Below are positions 9,750-16,762 of a stretch of 64,000 nt of DNA, one piece after another; within the stretch, counting starts at the first letter, position 1, and each line of letters begins with the position of its first letter. Origin of the DNA: an uncultured Paracoccaceae bacterium. GTDB lineage: Bacteria > Pseudomonadota > Alphaproteobacteria > Rhodobacterales > Rhodobacteraceae. The stretch lies in contig CANLDA010000005.1 in assembly GCA_947489325.1 (NCBI GenBank), forward strand, positions 62,001 to 126,000, read 5' to 3'. The notes below the pieces were generated by a model. The model was not told where the DNA came from, did no database searches, and was given only the letters and a program-made list of their open reading frames with translations. The position numbers and the translations under genes are program-made.

Positions 9750-10020
9750 AAGATACATATCCTCAGGGATGGTTGGGAAGCGGCAGGTGCCGTGGGCGAT
9801 GATGCCCAGCCTGACAAGTGCTTAGCCGTGCTATGTGAGCCCCTAGCCGGGGTGAGCTAAGGTTGGTCCTGAGAAACCCGATGACAAATCGGGCAATTTG
9901 AAGGGTGACCAGTCGACAGGCGTCTCTGAGTGATCATAGGAGTTAGCCGAACTGCCGATTTAGGGGCAGTATAAATATACTGAGCTAACTTAGGTAAGCT
10001 CAACCGGTTGGGCGTCGCTA
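9750..10020 (+). ncRNA. Candidate structured RNA or long structured leader
   Basis: About 250 nt with many complementary segments. A closing helix 9762-9768/9867-9873 (CTCAGGG with TCCTGAG, one G-U) encloses hairpins 9781-9792 (CGGC-AGGT-GCCG), 9793-9808 (TGGGC/GCCCA), and a two-part stem 9821-9826/9856-9861 (CTTAGC/GCTAAG) containing CCCC/GGGG at 9840-9852. Downstream are a CCCGAT/ATCGGG hairpin (9877-9893) and a 7-bp helix 9941-9947/9984-9990 (AGTTAGC/GCTAACT) around ACTGCC/GGCAGT (9951-9956/9965-9970). A competing hairpin AGTAT/ATACT (9968-9981) uses part of the same strand, which could form a switch. I do not recognise a known family. It could be an independent RNA or the 5' leader of the mini-ORF at 10033. 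Confidence 0.5.
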
Positions 10021-10032
10021 GGATTTAATCTA

Positions 10033-10128
10033 ATGCGGTTTTCAATCAAGCTGGAGGGTCGAGTTCGCTATGGGGATGTTATCGGAACCATTGCGCTCGT
10101 ACTGACACTTGTAGGTCTTTTCCTGTAA
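10033..10128 (+). CDS. Putative 31-residue hydrophobic membrane peptide
   Basis: ATG to TAA frame of 31 residues. The first half is charged (MRFSIKLEGRVRYGD) and the second half is an uninterrupted hydrophobic run (VIGTIALVLTLVGLFL), enough for one membrane span. AGGA at 10020-10023 is a possible ribosome-binding site with a 9-nt spacer. The frame ends 6 nt before a GC-rich hairpin. The layout (promoter, structured leader, short membrane peptide, hairpin) resembles type I toxin or regulated small-protein loci, but there is no homologue I can name and chance cannot be excluded for so short a frame. Confidence 0.4.
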   Translation: MRFSIKLEGRVRYGDVIGTIALVLTLVGLFL

Positions 10129-10134
10129 GGGTTG

Positions 10135-10154
10135 GGGCGGTCGCAAGACCGCCC
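10135..10154 (+). terminator. GC-rich hairpin closing the mini-ORF unit
   Basis: GGGCGGTC/GACCGCCC, 8 perfect pairs with a GCAA tetraloop, 6 nt after the mini-ORF stop. The downstream sequence (TTCACATATT) is only weakly T-rich, so it may act as a 3' stabilising hairpin rather than a strict intrinsic terminator. Confidence 0.5.
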
Positions 10155-10272
10155 TTCACATATTCAACTCTCAATACTTAGCCCTATTAAACACTCTGGT
10201 CTAAACCTTATCTTTAGTCCAACCCTCGTAGAAAGCAGACGTTTGAGCCTAGTGCAGCATCGGTCAAGTGGG

Positions 10273-10320
10273 CCCCACAGCCAGTTTTCGCGGCACTTAA
10301 TTCCAATGGCTGCTGTGGGG
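10273..10320. repeat. Inverted repeat in the 5' region of the GAF-LuxR gene
   Basis: CCCCACAGC (10273-10281) and GCTGTGGGG (10312-10320) are perfect 9-bp complements separated by 30 nt. They lie inside the 310-base stretch between the hairpin at 10154 and the regulator start at 10465. That stretch happens to be open in the regulator's frame from 10132, but its translation does not look like protein. Possible leader structure or operator; otherwise I see nothing in this interval. Confidence 0.4.
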
Positions 10321-10464
10321 AAGGGGCTGACTTTGCAAAGGGTATTGTGTGCATTGCTGTCAAAAAAATTGCCCCACGATATCGCCGTGATCACAGATAT
10401 CCGCGCACTGGACTCATCTTTTTTCTTTTGTCCGCATCCTGACTCGTTCTATGCTCTGGCGATC

Positions 10465-11427
10465 ATGGGGACGACAAAGCCTGACATACCAAAACACGTT
10501 ATGGACCGCTGGCAGCGGGTGGTCGATCTGATTGCAGATTTGGCCAACGTGCCGGCTGGATTGATCATGCGCACACTTGCGCCGGACCATTTTGTTTTTG
10601 TCACCAGCCGCACGGAAAACAACCCCTATGAGGTGGGGCGTGGGTTTGAGTTGCAACCAAAGCTGTATTGTCAGGGTGTAATCAGCAACGATGGCGAATT
10701 GGTGGTAGAGGACGCCGCTTGTGATCCGCACTGGGTGGATAACCCGGATATGGATCACGGTATGTCTTTTTATATCGGCTATCCGCTTAAATGGCCCGAT
10801 GGTACGCTGTTTGGTACAATCTGTGTGCTGGATAGGAAAAACAACCGCCGTGCACTGCAATTTCGCAATGGATTGTTGGAGTTTTGCAATGTAATTGAGG
10901 CCGATTTGGCCATGTTGGAAGAGGTGGATTTGCGCAAGCGGCTGGAATCCACATTACAAGAAACGCTGGATCAGCTGGAGGCGCGTGTGGAAAAACGCAC
11001 CGATGCGTTGCAAGAGGCCAATGGCGCCCTGCGTGTCTTGGTCAGTCAGATGGAATCGACCCGCGCGGATCACGATGAACAGATGTTGCGCCAGATTAAG
11101 GGTTTTGTGATGCCCCATGTGCAAAAGCTGCGACAGGCGATTTCGCCCGACAGCCCGGCGTTTGCCCATCTGGATTTGTTGGAAAGCAGCTTGAAAAGTA
11201 TTTCATCGGACCTGTCTGACAGCCTGACAAATGCGTTTGAGGTGCTGACGCCAACTGAAATAGAAATCGCGCAAATGATCATGTCAGGGCGCAGCACCAA
11301 AGAGATCGCGCGGATCATGGCGCGCGGCACATCGACGATTGATTTTCATCGCAACAATATTCGCAAGAAACTGGGTGTGACAGATCGTGGATTGAACTTG
11401 CGCACCCATTTGATGTCTTTGTCTTGA
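10465..11427 (+). CDS. GAF-domain LuxR-family transcriptional regulator
   Basis: 320 residues from ATG 10465 (MGTTKPDIPKHVMDRW). Residues about 5-145 form a GAF sensor domain (VVDLIADLANVPAGLIMR; YPLKWPDGTLFGTICVLD); a coiled-coil linker follows (KRLESTLQETLDQLEARVEKRTDAL), then a C-terminal LuxR helix-turn-helix (LTPTEIEIAQMIMSGRSTKEIARIM...STIDFHRNNIRKKLG). The linker resembles those of histidine-kinase-like sensors, but no kinase domain is present. The frame is open upstream to 10132; I chose the internal ATG because the GAF domain begins there, although its ribosome-binding site is weak. Ligand unknown. Confidence 0.85.
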   Translation: MGTTKPDIPKHVMDRWQRVVDLIADLANVPAGLIMRTLAPDHFVFVTSRTENNPYEVGRGFELQPKLYCQGVISNDGELVVEDAACDPHWVDNPDMDHGMSFYIGYPLKWPDGTLFGTICVLDRKNNRRALQFRNGLLEFCNVIEADLAMLEEVDLRKRLESTLQETLDQLEARVEKRTDALQEANGALRVLVSQMESTRADHDEQMLRQIKGFVMPHVQKLRQAISPDSPAFAHLDLLESSLKSISSDLSDSLTNAFEVLTPTEIEIAQMIMSGRSTKEIARIMARGTSTIDFHRNNIRKKLGVTDRGLNLRTHLMSLS

Positions 11428-11433
11428 TATTCG

Positions 11434-11454
11434 ATATGGGGGTAATCCCCATAT
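11434..11454. promoter_or_regulatory. Perfect inverted repeat upstream of the Tat MBL hydrolase gene
   Basis: ATATGGGG-GTAAT-CCCCATAT, 8 bp per arm, 6 nt after the regulator stop; a third half-site (CCCCAT) follows at 11458. No T-run follows, so an operator is more likely than a terminator. The upstream LuxR-type protein is the obvious candidate binder, as an inference from position. Confidence 0.45.
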
Positions 11455-11552
11455 TATCCCCATGTTTTACCGTCATCTGTGATTGCCGCTTGCCGCGTTA
11501 AGCTGATGTTAAGGGCAAACCAATCAGCCCGGCCAAACACGGAGACATAACG

Positions 11553-12548
11553 ATGACAGACAAGAAACTGGATCTGACACCCGCACAGGTGAATGGACAA
11601 CGCGACGAACAGATGGCGCCCGGCCTGTCGCGGCGATCATTCTTCATGGCAGCAGGGGCCAGCGGCTTGGGGGCTGCGGCAACAATGCTGGGTGGTACCC
11701 GTGAAGCCAAAGCGCAATCCACTGATTGGCTGCAACCTGGCAACAACAACCGCGTAATTGGAATGCAAGAGGCCAGCAGCTTTGCCCAAGGTGCTGTCGG
11801 TATTGATTTTTATGGCCATTGCGCGTTTAAAATCACGTCACCCGGCGGAGCCACGATCATGTTTGATCCGTGGCGGGATGATCCCTCTGGTGCGTGGGGA
11901 TTGTGGTTCAAACAAAAGTTCCCGGAAACCTTGGTGGACATCACTATGTCTACCCATACACATTTTGACCACGATGCCATTGATCGCCCGCAATCCACCA
12001 TGGTTCTGGACCGGATGGTGGGCACGTTTGAATTCGCTGATCTGAAGATCACCGGCTATGCGGACAAACACGCCTGTGTGGCGCCTGGTTGGTATCCTTG
12101 GACGGATGCACTTGCAGAATTCGGAGTAGAGGCTTGCCCACCGAACAACCCCGGACACATGGATATGGTGACCTATGTGGTGGAAACTGGTGGCATTCGC
12201 ACGTTGATTTGGGGGGATAACCGTCCTGACCCTGCGGATGGCTTTTGGGATCAAATCGGTGAAATCGACGTTCTCACCCTGCCAGTGGATGGCTCTGAAC
12301 ATATTCTCAGCTATGAGCAAGGCAATGCGTTGGTGGATCGGATCAAGCCCAAGGTGGTCATTCCAACCCATTACCTTAGCGAAACAACCACCTACACGCT
12401 CTCAACCCTTCAGCCTGCGGATGATTGGGTTAAGGGTCAGAAAAGTTTCAAGATGCTGGACAGTGCGTCCTTGTCTCTTGAAGCAGGCGATGTGGCTGGC
12501 ATGGACCGCGAGTTCATGTACTTCGGACATAACGCCCAAACGACCTAA
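11553..12548 (+). CDS. Tat-exported metallo-beta-lactamase-fold hydrolase
   Basis: 331 residues. The N-terminus has a twin-arginine signal (SRRSFFM, Arg27-Arg28, then a hydrophobic stretch ending near EAKAQS), so the folded, metal-loaded protein should be exported to the periplasm. The metal motif is THTHFDHDA with His135, His137, Asp139 and His140, followed by NNPGHMD and VIPTHYL, which supply further ligands. It resembles the UlaG-like/YtnP branch of MBL proteins; the substrate is unknown. It lies 125 bp behind the GAF-LuxR gene on the same strand and ends at a strong terminator. Confidence 0.85.
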   Translation: MTDKKLDLTPAQVNGQRDEQMAPGLSRRSFFMAAGASGLGAAATMLGGTREAKAQSTDWLQPGNNNRVIGMQEASSFAQGAVGIDFYGHCAFKITSPGGATIMFDPWRDDPSGAWGLWFKQKFPETLVDITMSTHTHFDHDAIDRPQSTMVLDRMVGTFEFADLKITGYADKHACVAPGWYPWTDALAEFGVEACPPNNPGHMDMVTYVVETGGIRTLIWGDNRPDPADGFWDQIGEIDVLTLPVDGSEHILSYEQGNALVDRIKPKVVIPTHYLSETTTYTLSTLQPADDWVKGQKSFKMLDSASLSLEAGDVAGMDREFMYFGHNAQTT

Positions 12549-12612
12549 GGGTCGTCTTTCACAGTCCGGACAGGGATGCATCCGGGCTGTGTTTCAACCA
12601 CTCACTGGAAAC

Positions 12613-12638
12613 GGGGGCGTTTTACGCCCCCTTTTTTT
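12613..12638 (+). terminator. Rho-independent terminator
   Basis: GGGGGCGT-TTT-ACGCCCCC followed by seven T residues. It ends the MBL hydrolase transcript just before the convergent mttB-like gene. Confidence 0.93.
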
Positions 12639-12647
12639 GTGCTGCGA

Positions 12648-14186
12648 TCACGCGGGTAAATGGATTTTGAATTTCTCACGAAGCGCTTGATCTAATATCG
12701 GGTCAAACCGCGCAGCAGAGCGTTGCGACAGGATATCCTCTTTGCGCGCAACGGCCTTTTCGATTAGGTCAGGCTTGCCAATTTCCGCCCATTCTTTAGG
12801 TGAGGTTCGGTCTCCAAGTGCAGGATAAACATAATCTTTTTGCATTCGGTTAAGAGTCTGATCTGTGCCCAGATAATGGCCGGGACCACCAAGGCAAACC
12901 TCGCGCATTTGATCCAATGCAAGGGTTTCATCGTCCACTTCGATCCCGCGGACGCATCGCAAGGCATGGCCAATCAGATCATCAGACAGGATGAGGGATT
13001 CATGACAGAACCCAAGCAAGGATGCATGCATTCCGGCCGCTTCATACACCATGTTCAACCCAGATAAACCGGCCATGACATTAGAACACATGGCTTCCCA
13101 ACCGGCCTGCATGTCAGGCAACTTGGCATCTGCAATACCCCCGACTGCGCCACCGGGCAGGCCATAGAATTTATGCATTTGCGCGCAGCCTGCACTCAAC
13201 AAGGCCTGCTCGCCCGACCCACCAGTCATAGCGCCTGTGCGCAGATCCAGACCAAAGGGCCAAGTGCCAAAAATCGCAGGGTGTCCGGGTTTTACGGCGT
13301 TTACATAGACCAAACCGGCAAGGCATTCGGCGCTAGCTTGAACGATGGCTCCGGCAATGGTCGATGGCGCAGTGGCTCCGGCCATACCCGCAGATAGCAG
13401 CAGGACAGGCATCCCACCTTTGATGCATTCCTCCATCACTTCGCAGGATTCCGTGGCGAATTTCATCGGCGGTACAACAAAACAGTTGGAGTTGCTGACA
13501 AACGGACGTTCGCGCCATTTGTCCTCTCCGCCAGCGATCATATGGAGCATTTCCAGCGCCGGTTTGACATAGCTGGGATCGGTGAAGGAGGTGCCGATGT
13601 GTTTCTTGGTGCCGGATACACAGCCATAGACGGTGTTGAGATCCATCTCAAAGTTATCAGAGATATCGCGACACACCATTGGGCGTTGAACAAAGTGGAT
13701 ATTGTCAAGCTGATCACAAATGCGCGCGGCATCGTGCAAATCCTGCAAGGTGCTGTCGCGATATTCGCGGCCATGCACATCCACCATATGCACCGCAGCG
13801 CCAGCGGTGCCAAAATGCACGCGATTGCCCGAAAGGATCAGATCGTTTGCCGGATCGCGGCCGCATAGGGTGATGGATGTGTTGGATTTCGCAATTGCGT
13901 CTTCAACAACGGCGCGCGGGAACCGAAGGCGCCCGTCATCCCCCAATATCGCACCTGCACCAACCATATAGTCAATGCCGCTTTGGGGGGCATCGGCAAG
14001 ACCGATGGTTTCCAGTGCTTCAAGCGCGGCGTCGTGGATTTTTTCGACTTGGGTTTGTGTTAGCGGCTTATATGCGCCGCCTTCCATGCCCGGAGTGATC
14101 GAGCGAAGTTCATCGGTGACCGGGGCGACACGGGCTGCGCGGCGGGCGGAGCGGCCGCCGGAACGGCGAGTAGCAGGTGAAGTCAT
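12648..14186 (-). CDS. Trimethylamine methyltransferase family protein (MttB superfamily, non-pyrrolysine)
   Basis: 512 residues with family blocks PGMEGGAYKPLTQTQVEKIHDAALE at the start, FGTAGAAVHMVD, GGSGEQALLSAGCAQMHKFYG and QAGWEAMCSNVMAG. Pyrrolysine MttB enzymes have an in-frame amber codon; here the frame is continuous, placing it with MtgB/MtpB-type corrinoid-dependent demethylases of glycine betaine or other quaternary amines. The substrate cannot be told from sequence. No corrinoid protein (MttC) or reductive activase is nearby. A CAGGAAA ribosome-binding site precedes ATG 14186. Upstream on the same strand are a 30-residue micro-ORF and an aminotransferase gene. Confidence 0.88.
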   Translation of the reverse strand: MTSPATRRSGGRSARRAARVAPVTDELRSITPGMEGGAYKPLTQTQVEKIHDAALEALETIGLADAPQSGIDYMVGAGAILGDDGRLRFPRAVVEDAIAKSNTSITLCGRDPANDLILSGNRVHFGTAGAAVHMVDVHGREYRDSTLQDLHDAARICDQLDNIHFVQRPMVCRDISDNFEMDLNTVYGCVSGTKKHIGTSFTDPSYVKPALEMLHMIAGGEDKWRERPFVSNSNCFVVPPMKFATESCEVMEECIKGGMPVLLLSAGMAGATAPSTIAGAIVQASAECLAGLVYVNAVKPGHPAIFGTWPFGLDLRTGAMTGGSGEQALLSAGCAQMHKFYGLPGGAVGGIADAKLPDMQAGWEAMCSNVMAGLSGLNMVYEAAGMHASLLGFCHESLILSDDLIGHALRCVRGIEVDDETLALDQMREVCLGGPGHYLGTDQTLNRMQKDYVYPALGDRTSPKEWAEIGKPDLIEKAVARKEDILSQRSAARFDPILDQALREKFKIHLPA

Positions 14187-14205
14187 GTGTGTATTTCCTG
14201 TCTGA

Positions 14206-14354
14206 ATGATCCAATATTACGAGGTTCAGACAGACTGCGGGCGCCCCCGCGCGGCACGGCCACGTTCGGCGCCGATCGTGATGATCACAAGCTGTATTTT
14301 CCAGCGACAGGTGTTCATGGCGTCTCCTTGTTGCGAAACGATGTATTGGATCAT
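14206..14354. repeat. 11-bp inverted repeat flanking the mttB leader micro-ORF
   Basis: Arms 14206-14216 (ATGATCCAATA) and 14344-14354 (TATTGGATCAT) are perfect complements. In the minus-strand transcript the first arm lies just upstream of the micro-ORF and the second lies between its stop and the mttB ribosome-binding site, so folding would loop out the micro-ORF. Confidence 0.6.
14226..14318 (-). CDS. Micro-ORF in the mttB-like leader (30 residues)
   Basis: ATG 14318 to TGA 14226, preceded by AAGGAG with a 5-nt spacer, a better ribosome-binding site than most genes here. The product begins MNTCRWKIQLVIITIG and ends in an Arg/Gly/Ala-rich tail. The stop lies 39 nt before the mttB-like start. 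The ORF sits exactly between the arms of an 11-bp inverted repeat whose downstream arm is close to the mttB ribosome-binding site. This could be a leader peptide controlling the downstream gene or an independent small protein. I recognise no homologue. Confidence 0.5.
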   Translation of the reverse strand: MNTCRWKIQLVIITIGAERGRAARGRPQSV

Positions 14355-14365
14355 ACAAGGATTCT

Positions 14366-14393
14366 GCGACAAAAGCGACAAAGTGTCGTTTTT
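14366..14393. promoter_or_regulatory. Repeated GCGACAAA motif upstream of the mttB leader
   Basis: GCGACAAA occurs at 14366-14373 and again at 14375-14382, followed by the inverted half TGTCG at 14384-14388 (CGACA-AAG-TGTCG) and five T residues. Tandem half-sites 9 bp apart suggest a regulator site upstream of the mttB unit. As a plus-strand terminator it would have no gene to serve. Confidence 0.35.
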
Positions 14394-14429
14394 ACCGCGC
14401 CTCTGGCACTCTTTTGCGGGCGCGGTAAA
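14391..14429 (-). other. 11-bp hairpin after the aminotransferase gene
   Basis: TTTACCGCGCC (14391-14401) and GGCGCGGTAAA (14419-14429) pair perfectly over a 17-nt loop, 18 nt after the aminotransferase stop. There is no U-tract on the minus strand, so it may be a 3'-end stabiliser or weak terminator separating the aminotransferase from the mttB unit. Confidence 0.45.
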
Positions 14430-14447
14430 GTACTTGCTATAACTGGG

Positions 14448-15623
14448 TTAGTGTTTTGCCAACGAAATAGCAAAATCACGCAATGTTTCCAACGCTTTGG
14501 TGAAACGCTCATCATCAATGGTCATGGCCACACGGATGTGCCCCGCCGCTGCTTGACCAAAGCTTTCGCCGGGCATGACCGCAATTAAGTGTTCATCCAA
14601 CAGACGATTGGCAAACTCTTCTCCACTTAACCCAGTGGCGCGGATGTCCAGCATGACATACATCGCCCCTTGGGCCGGAATGACCCCAACGGTATTTTGG
14701 GCTGCAAAAATCTGCTGTGTGATGTCGCGACGCCGCCGAAAAGGGGCCGCAACCTTTTCCTCAAGACCGTCCCCTTGCGCCAAGGCGAAATCAGCAGCAT
14801 CCTGAACAAACCCTGCCACGCCATAGGTGGTGTGTGTGGCCAGATTGATCAGATGATCAACCACATCTTTTGGGCCGATGATCCAACCGATACGGCTGCC
14901 GGTCATGGCGTGAGATTTGGACATGGATCCAACCACAAGCGTGCGTTCTGCCATGTCGGGCAGGGCGCGTGGACTGATATGTTCGCCTTCCCAAATCTGA
15001 GTGTCATAAACCTCGTCCGAGATCAGCCAAAGATCGTGTTCACGGCACACTTCGGCGATTCCCTCGAGCGTTTCGCGTGAATAGACAGTGCCCGTAGGGT
15101 TGTTTGGCGTATTCACCAACAAAGACGCCGCCCCCGCAGCGTGCTTGGCAATATCTTCGGCGCGCGGCTGAAAGGCATCTTCGGGATGAGTTTGAATGGC
15201 AACCGGTTCTGCCCCAACCCCGCGCAACGTGCCGGGGTAGGTGGCATAATAAGGGTCAAGATACAGCGCACGATCCCCTTGTTCACAGGTGACAAGATGC
15301 GCCGCATATAGCGCGGCCTGTCCGCCGGGGGTGATCATCACATTCTCAAAACTTGTCGATACACCTGTGCGATCCTGAACACGTGCCGCTACCCGTTCGC
15401 GCAGTGCCTGCGTTCCGGGCACCATGGCATAACCTGTGTGTCCGCCCTTTGCGGCCTTATCCATCGCATCAAGAATCACAGGATCGGTACGAATGTCATG
15501 TTCGCCAATGGTCAGTTCCGTAACCGGTTGCCCATCAGCAACCATCTGACGTGCGCGATAAAATACATCCCACCCGTCTGATCCCCCACCGTTCAGCGTG
15601 GTAATCCGCTTTGAAACTTGCAT
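14448..15623 (-). CDS. Pyridoxal-phosphate-dependent aminotransferase (class I/II)
   Basis: 391 residues from ATG 15623 (MQVSKRITTLNGGG), chosen over an upstream in-frame start because GAAGGAGAGAG lies just before it. Fold-type I features: the cofactor-lysine region VVGSMSKSHAMTGSRIGW, the NTPNNPTG loop, and DEVYD. The family transfers amino groups between amino acids and 2-oxo acids, typically aspartate or aromatic substrates, but the specific substrate is unclear. It is on the same strand as the mttB-like gene, about 130 bp upstream of that gene's leader micro-ORF and separated from it by a hairpin, so co-transcription is uncertain. Confidence 0.88.
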   Translation of the reverse strand: MQVSKRITTLNGGGSDGWDVFYRARQMVADGQPVTELTIGEHDIRTDPVILDAMDKAAKGGHTGYAMVPGTQALRERVAARVQDRTGVSTSFENVMITPGGQAALYAAHLVTCEQGDRALYLDPYYATYPGTLRGVGAEPVAIQTHPEDAFQPRAEDIAKHAAGAASLLVNTPNNPTGTVYSRETLEGIAEVCREHDLWLISDEVYDTQIWEGEHISPRALPDMAERTLVVGSMSKSHAMTGSRIGWIIGPKDVVDHLINLATHTTYGVAGFVQDAADFALAQGDGLEEKVAAPFRRRRDITQQIFAAQNTVGVIPAQGAMYVMLDIRATGLSGEEFANRLLDEHLIAVMPGESFGQAAAGHIRVAMTIDDERFTKALETLRDFAISLAKH

Positions 15624-15690
15624 GGCTCTCTCCTTCAATTTGGGCCAGAGGGCCATGACGGCGTTTTTACGTCAATGCGGAATTCGCCCC

Positions 15691-16176
15691 TTACATGCTG
15701 TTTTCGTCAATATCATTGGCACTATCGCCCATCAGGTATCGTGGGCCGGGGCCTTTTGCGTGGATACGATCCTTTGGATTATAGAGCTTGCATGTCTTCA
15801 GCGACAGACATCCGCACCCAATGCAGCCATCCAGTTTCTCGCGCAGGGCCTCCATCTGGGCAATCCGAGCATCCAGATCGTGGCGAAAACTTTGCGATAT
15901 TTTTTCCCAGTCTGATTTGGTCGGGGTGCGATTATCCGGCAGACACGACAAGGCAGACTTAATCTGCGCCAGACTGAACCCCATGGTTTGGGAAATCATC
16001 ACAAACGACAGGCGCCGAATGTCCGCACGTTCATAGCGGCGCTGCCCGCTGTCGGTACGAAAAGGATGCACCAAACCTTCCTCACCATAGAATCGAATGG
16101 CCGAAGGCGCGAGACCGGTGCGTTCGGCAACCTGTCCAATTGTCAGGCCGCGTTTTGTCAACAGTCTGGTTTTCAT
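15691..16176 (-). CDS. soxR: Redox-sensitive MerR-family activator SoxR
   Basis: 161 residues. An N-terminal MerR helix-turn-helix (LTIGQVAERTGLAPSAIRFYGEEGLVHP) is followed by a dimerisation helix and the [2Fe-2S] motif with Cys118, Cys121, Cys123 and Cys129, the exact C-x2-C-x-C-x5-C spacing of SoxR. Outside enteric bacteria SoxR usually responds to redox-cycling compounds and controls a few nearby genes directly rather than soxS. The divergent glyoxalase-like gene with a SoxR-type promoter is the likely target. Confidence 0.93.
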   Translation of the reverse strand: MKTRLLTKRGLTIGQVAERTGLAPSAIRFYGEEGLVHPFRTDSGQRRYERADIRRLSFVMISQTMGFSLAQIKSALSCLPDNRTPTKSDWEKISQSFRHDLDARIAQMEALREKLDGCIGCGCLSLKTCKLYNPKDRIHAKGPGPRYLMGDSANDIDENSM

Positions 16177-16189
16177 GTAAACTTTCCCA

Positions 16190-16220
16190 TTGAGTTAAAG
16201 TTAACTTAAGAGATTATACT
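16190..16220 (+). promoter_or_regulatory. SoxR-type promoter with 19-bp spacer
   Basis: TTGAGT (16190-16195), a 19-bp spacer, then TATACT (16215-16220) on the plus strand. Overlong 19-bp spacers are the defining feature of MerR-family-activated promoters. The spacer contains the palindrome AAGTTAACTT (16198-16207), the same core as the E. coli soxS operator. It reads toward the VOC/glyoxalase gene and sits in the soxR leader, so it may also mediate autoregulation. Confidence 0.8.
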
Positions 16221-16255
16221 GTTTTCATCGAGTTTTCAAACTGAAAGGGATGCTC

Positions 16256-16630
16256 ATGAAGCTGGAACATATCAATGTCACCGTGCCCGACCCCAAAGGT
16301 ACCGCGTCGATCTTGCAGGATTTGTTTGATTGGCACATCCGTTGGGAGGGCGAGGCGCTGGACGATGGCTATACCGTTCATGTGGGGGATGCGGGCACCT
16401 ATCTTGCGCTTTATGCCCCGGCGCATGAAGTCACGGGAGCTGAGGCGCGGTATCGTCGCACTGCAGGGCTTAACCATATCGGTATCGTGGTGGACAACAT
16501 TCAGGATACAGAAAACCGTGTGCGCAATGCAGGATACACGCCGCACAATCACGCCGATTATGAACCGGGCACGCGGTTTTATTTCGATGGTCCTGACGGC
16601 ATCGAATACGAGGTGGTCAGCTATGCCTGA
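16256..16630 (+). CDS. VOC-family (glyoxalase/bleomycin-resistance-like) protein
   Basis: 124 residues with two beta-alpha-beta-beta-beta modules: KLEHINVTVPDPKGTASILQD and LNHIGIVVDNIQDTENRVR, ending GPDGIEYEVVSY. The metal-site residues of the vicinal-oxygen-chelate fold are plausible (His7, Glu near the end of module 2), but the substrate is unknown. ATG 16256 is preferred over 16250 because GAAAGGG gives a proper 6-nt spacer to it. Divergent from soxR and behind a SoxR-type promoter, so probably a redox- or electrophile-stress gene. Confidence 0.8.
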   Translation: MKLEHINVTVPDPKGTASILQDLFDWHIRWEGEALDDGYTVHVGDAGTYLALYAPAHEVTGAEARYRRTAGLNHIGIVVDNIQDTENRVRNAGYTPHNHADYEPGTRFYFDGPDGIEYEVVSYA

Positions 16631-16717
16631 TAGGCGGCCCTCTGCGCGCATGTCTCTCTGCGCAGGCGTCACCTTACTGGCTTGACCCACTGGGGGCGGC
16701 TGCCTATGGTTGCCCCC

Positions 16718-16762
16718 ATGAAACCGATATGCACCATTATTATCTGCTGCATTACCGCCTAA
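16718..16762 (+). CDS. Putative Cys/Ile-rich leader peptide of cysS-cimA
   Basis: A 14-residue frame, MKPICTIIICCITA, 86 nt before cysS. Three of 14 residues are Cys (two adjacent TGC codons) and five are Ile. The genes that follow make cysteinyl-tRNA and citramalate, the latter a precursor of isoleucine. This enrichment matches classic attenuation logic. Against it: there is no clear ribosome-binding site (an in-frame ATG at 16706 is no better), and the hairpin downstream (GGCGGGC 16771-16777 with GCCCGCC 16814-16820) has no U-tract. A hairpin GGGGGC/GCCCCC overlaps the start region. Confidence 0.35.
   Translation: MKPICTIIICCITA

Noticed and set aside
9761-9990. Cobalamin or other known riboswitch (GGGAAG and GGTG blocks seen)
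   Set aside because: The spacing and the conserved GCCACTG-type B12 box are missing, and the nearest downstream gene on that strand is not a cobalamin gene.
10132-10464. N-terminal extension of the GAF-LuxR protein by 111 codons
   Set aside because: The extension overlaps the hairpin region, has no domain-like sequence and starts with a poor initiation site; the GAF domain begins at the internal ATG.
12648-14186. Pyrrolysine-containing MttB
   Set aside because: The frame is continuous, without an internal amber codon.
14376-14393. Plus-strand terminator CGACA-AAG-TGTCG-TTTTT
   Set aside because: No plus-strand gene precedes it, and the stem is only 5 bp; reported instead as part of a possible operator.
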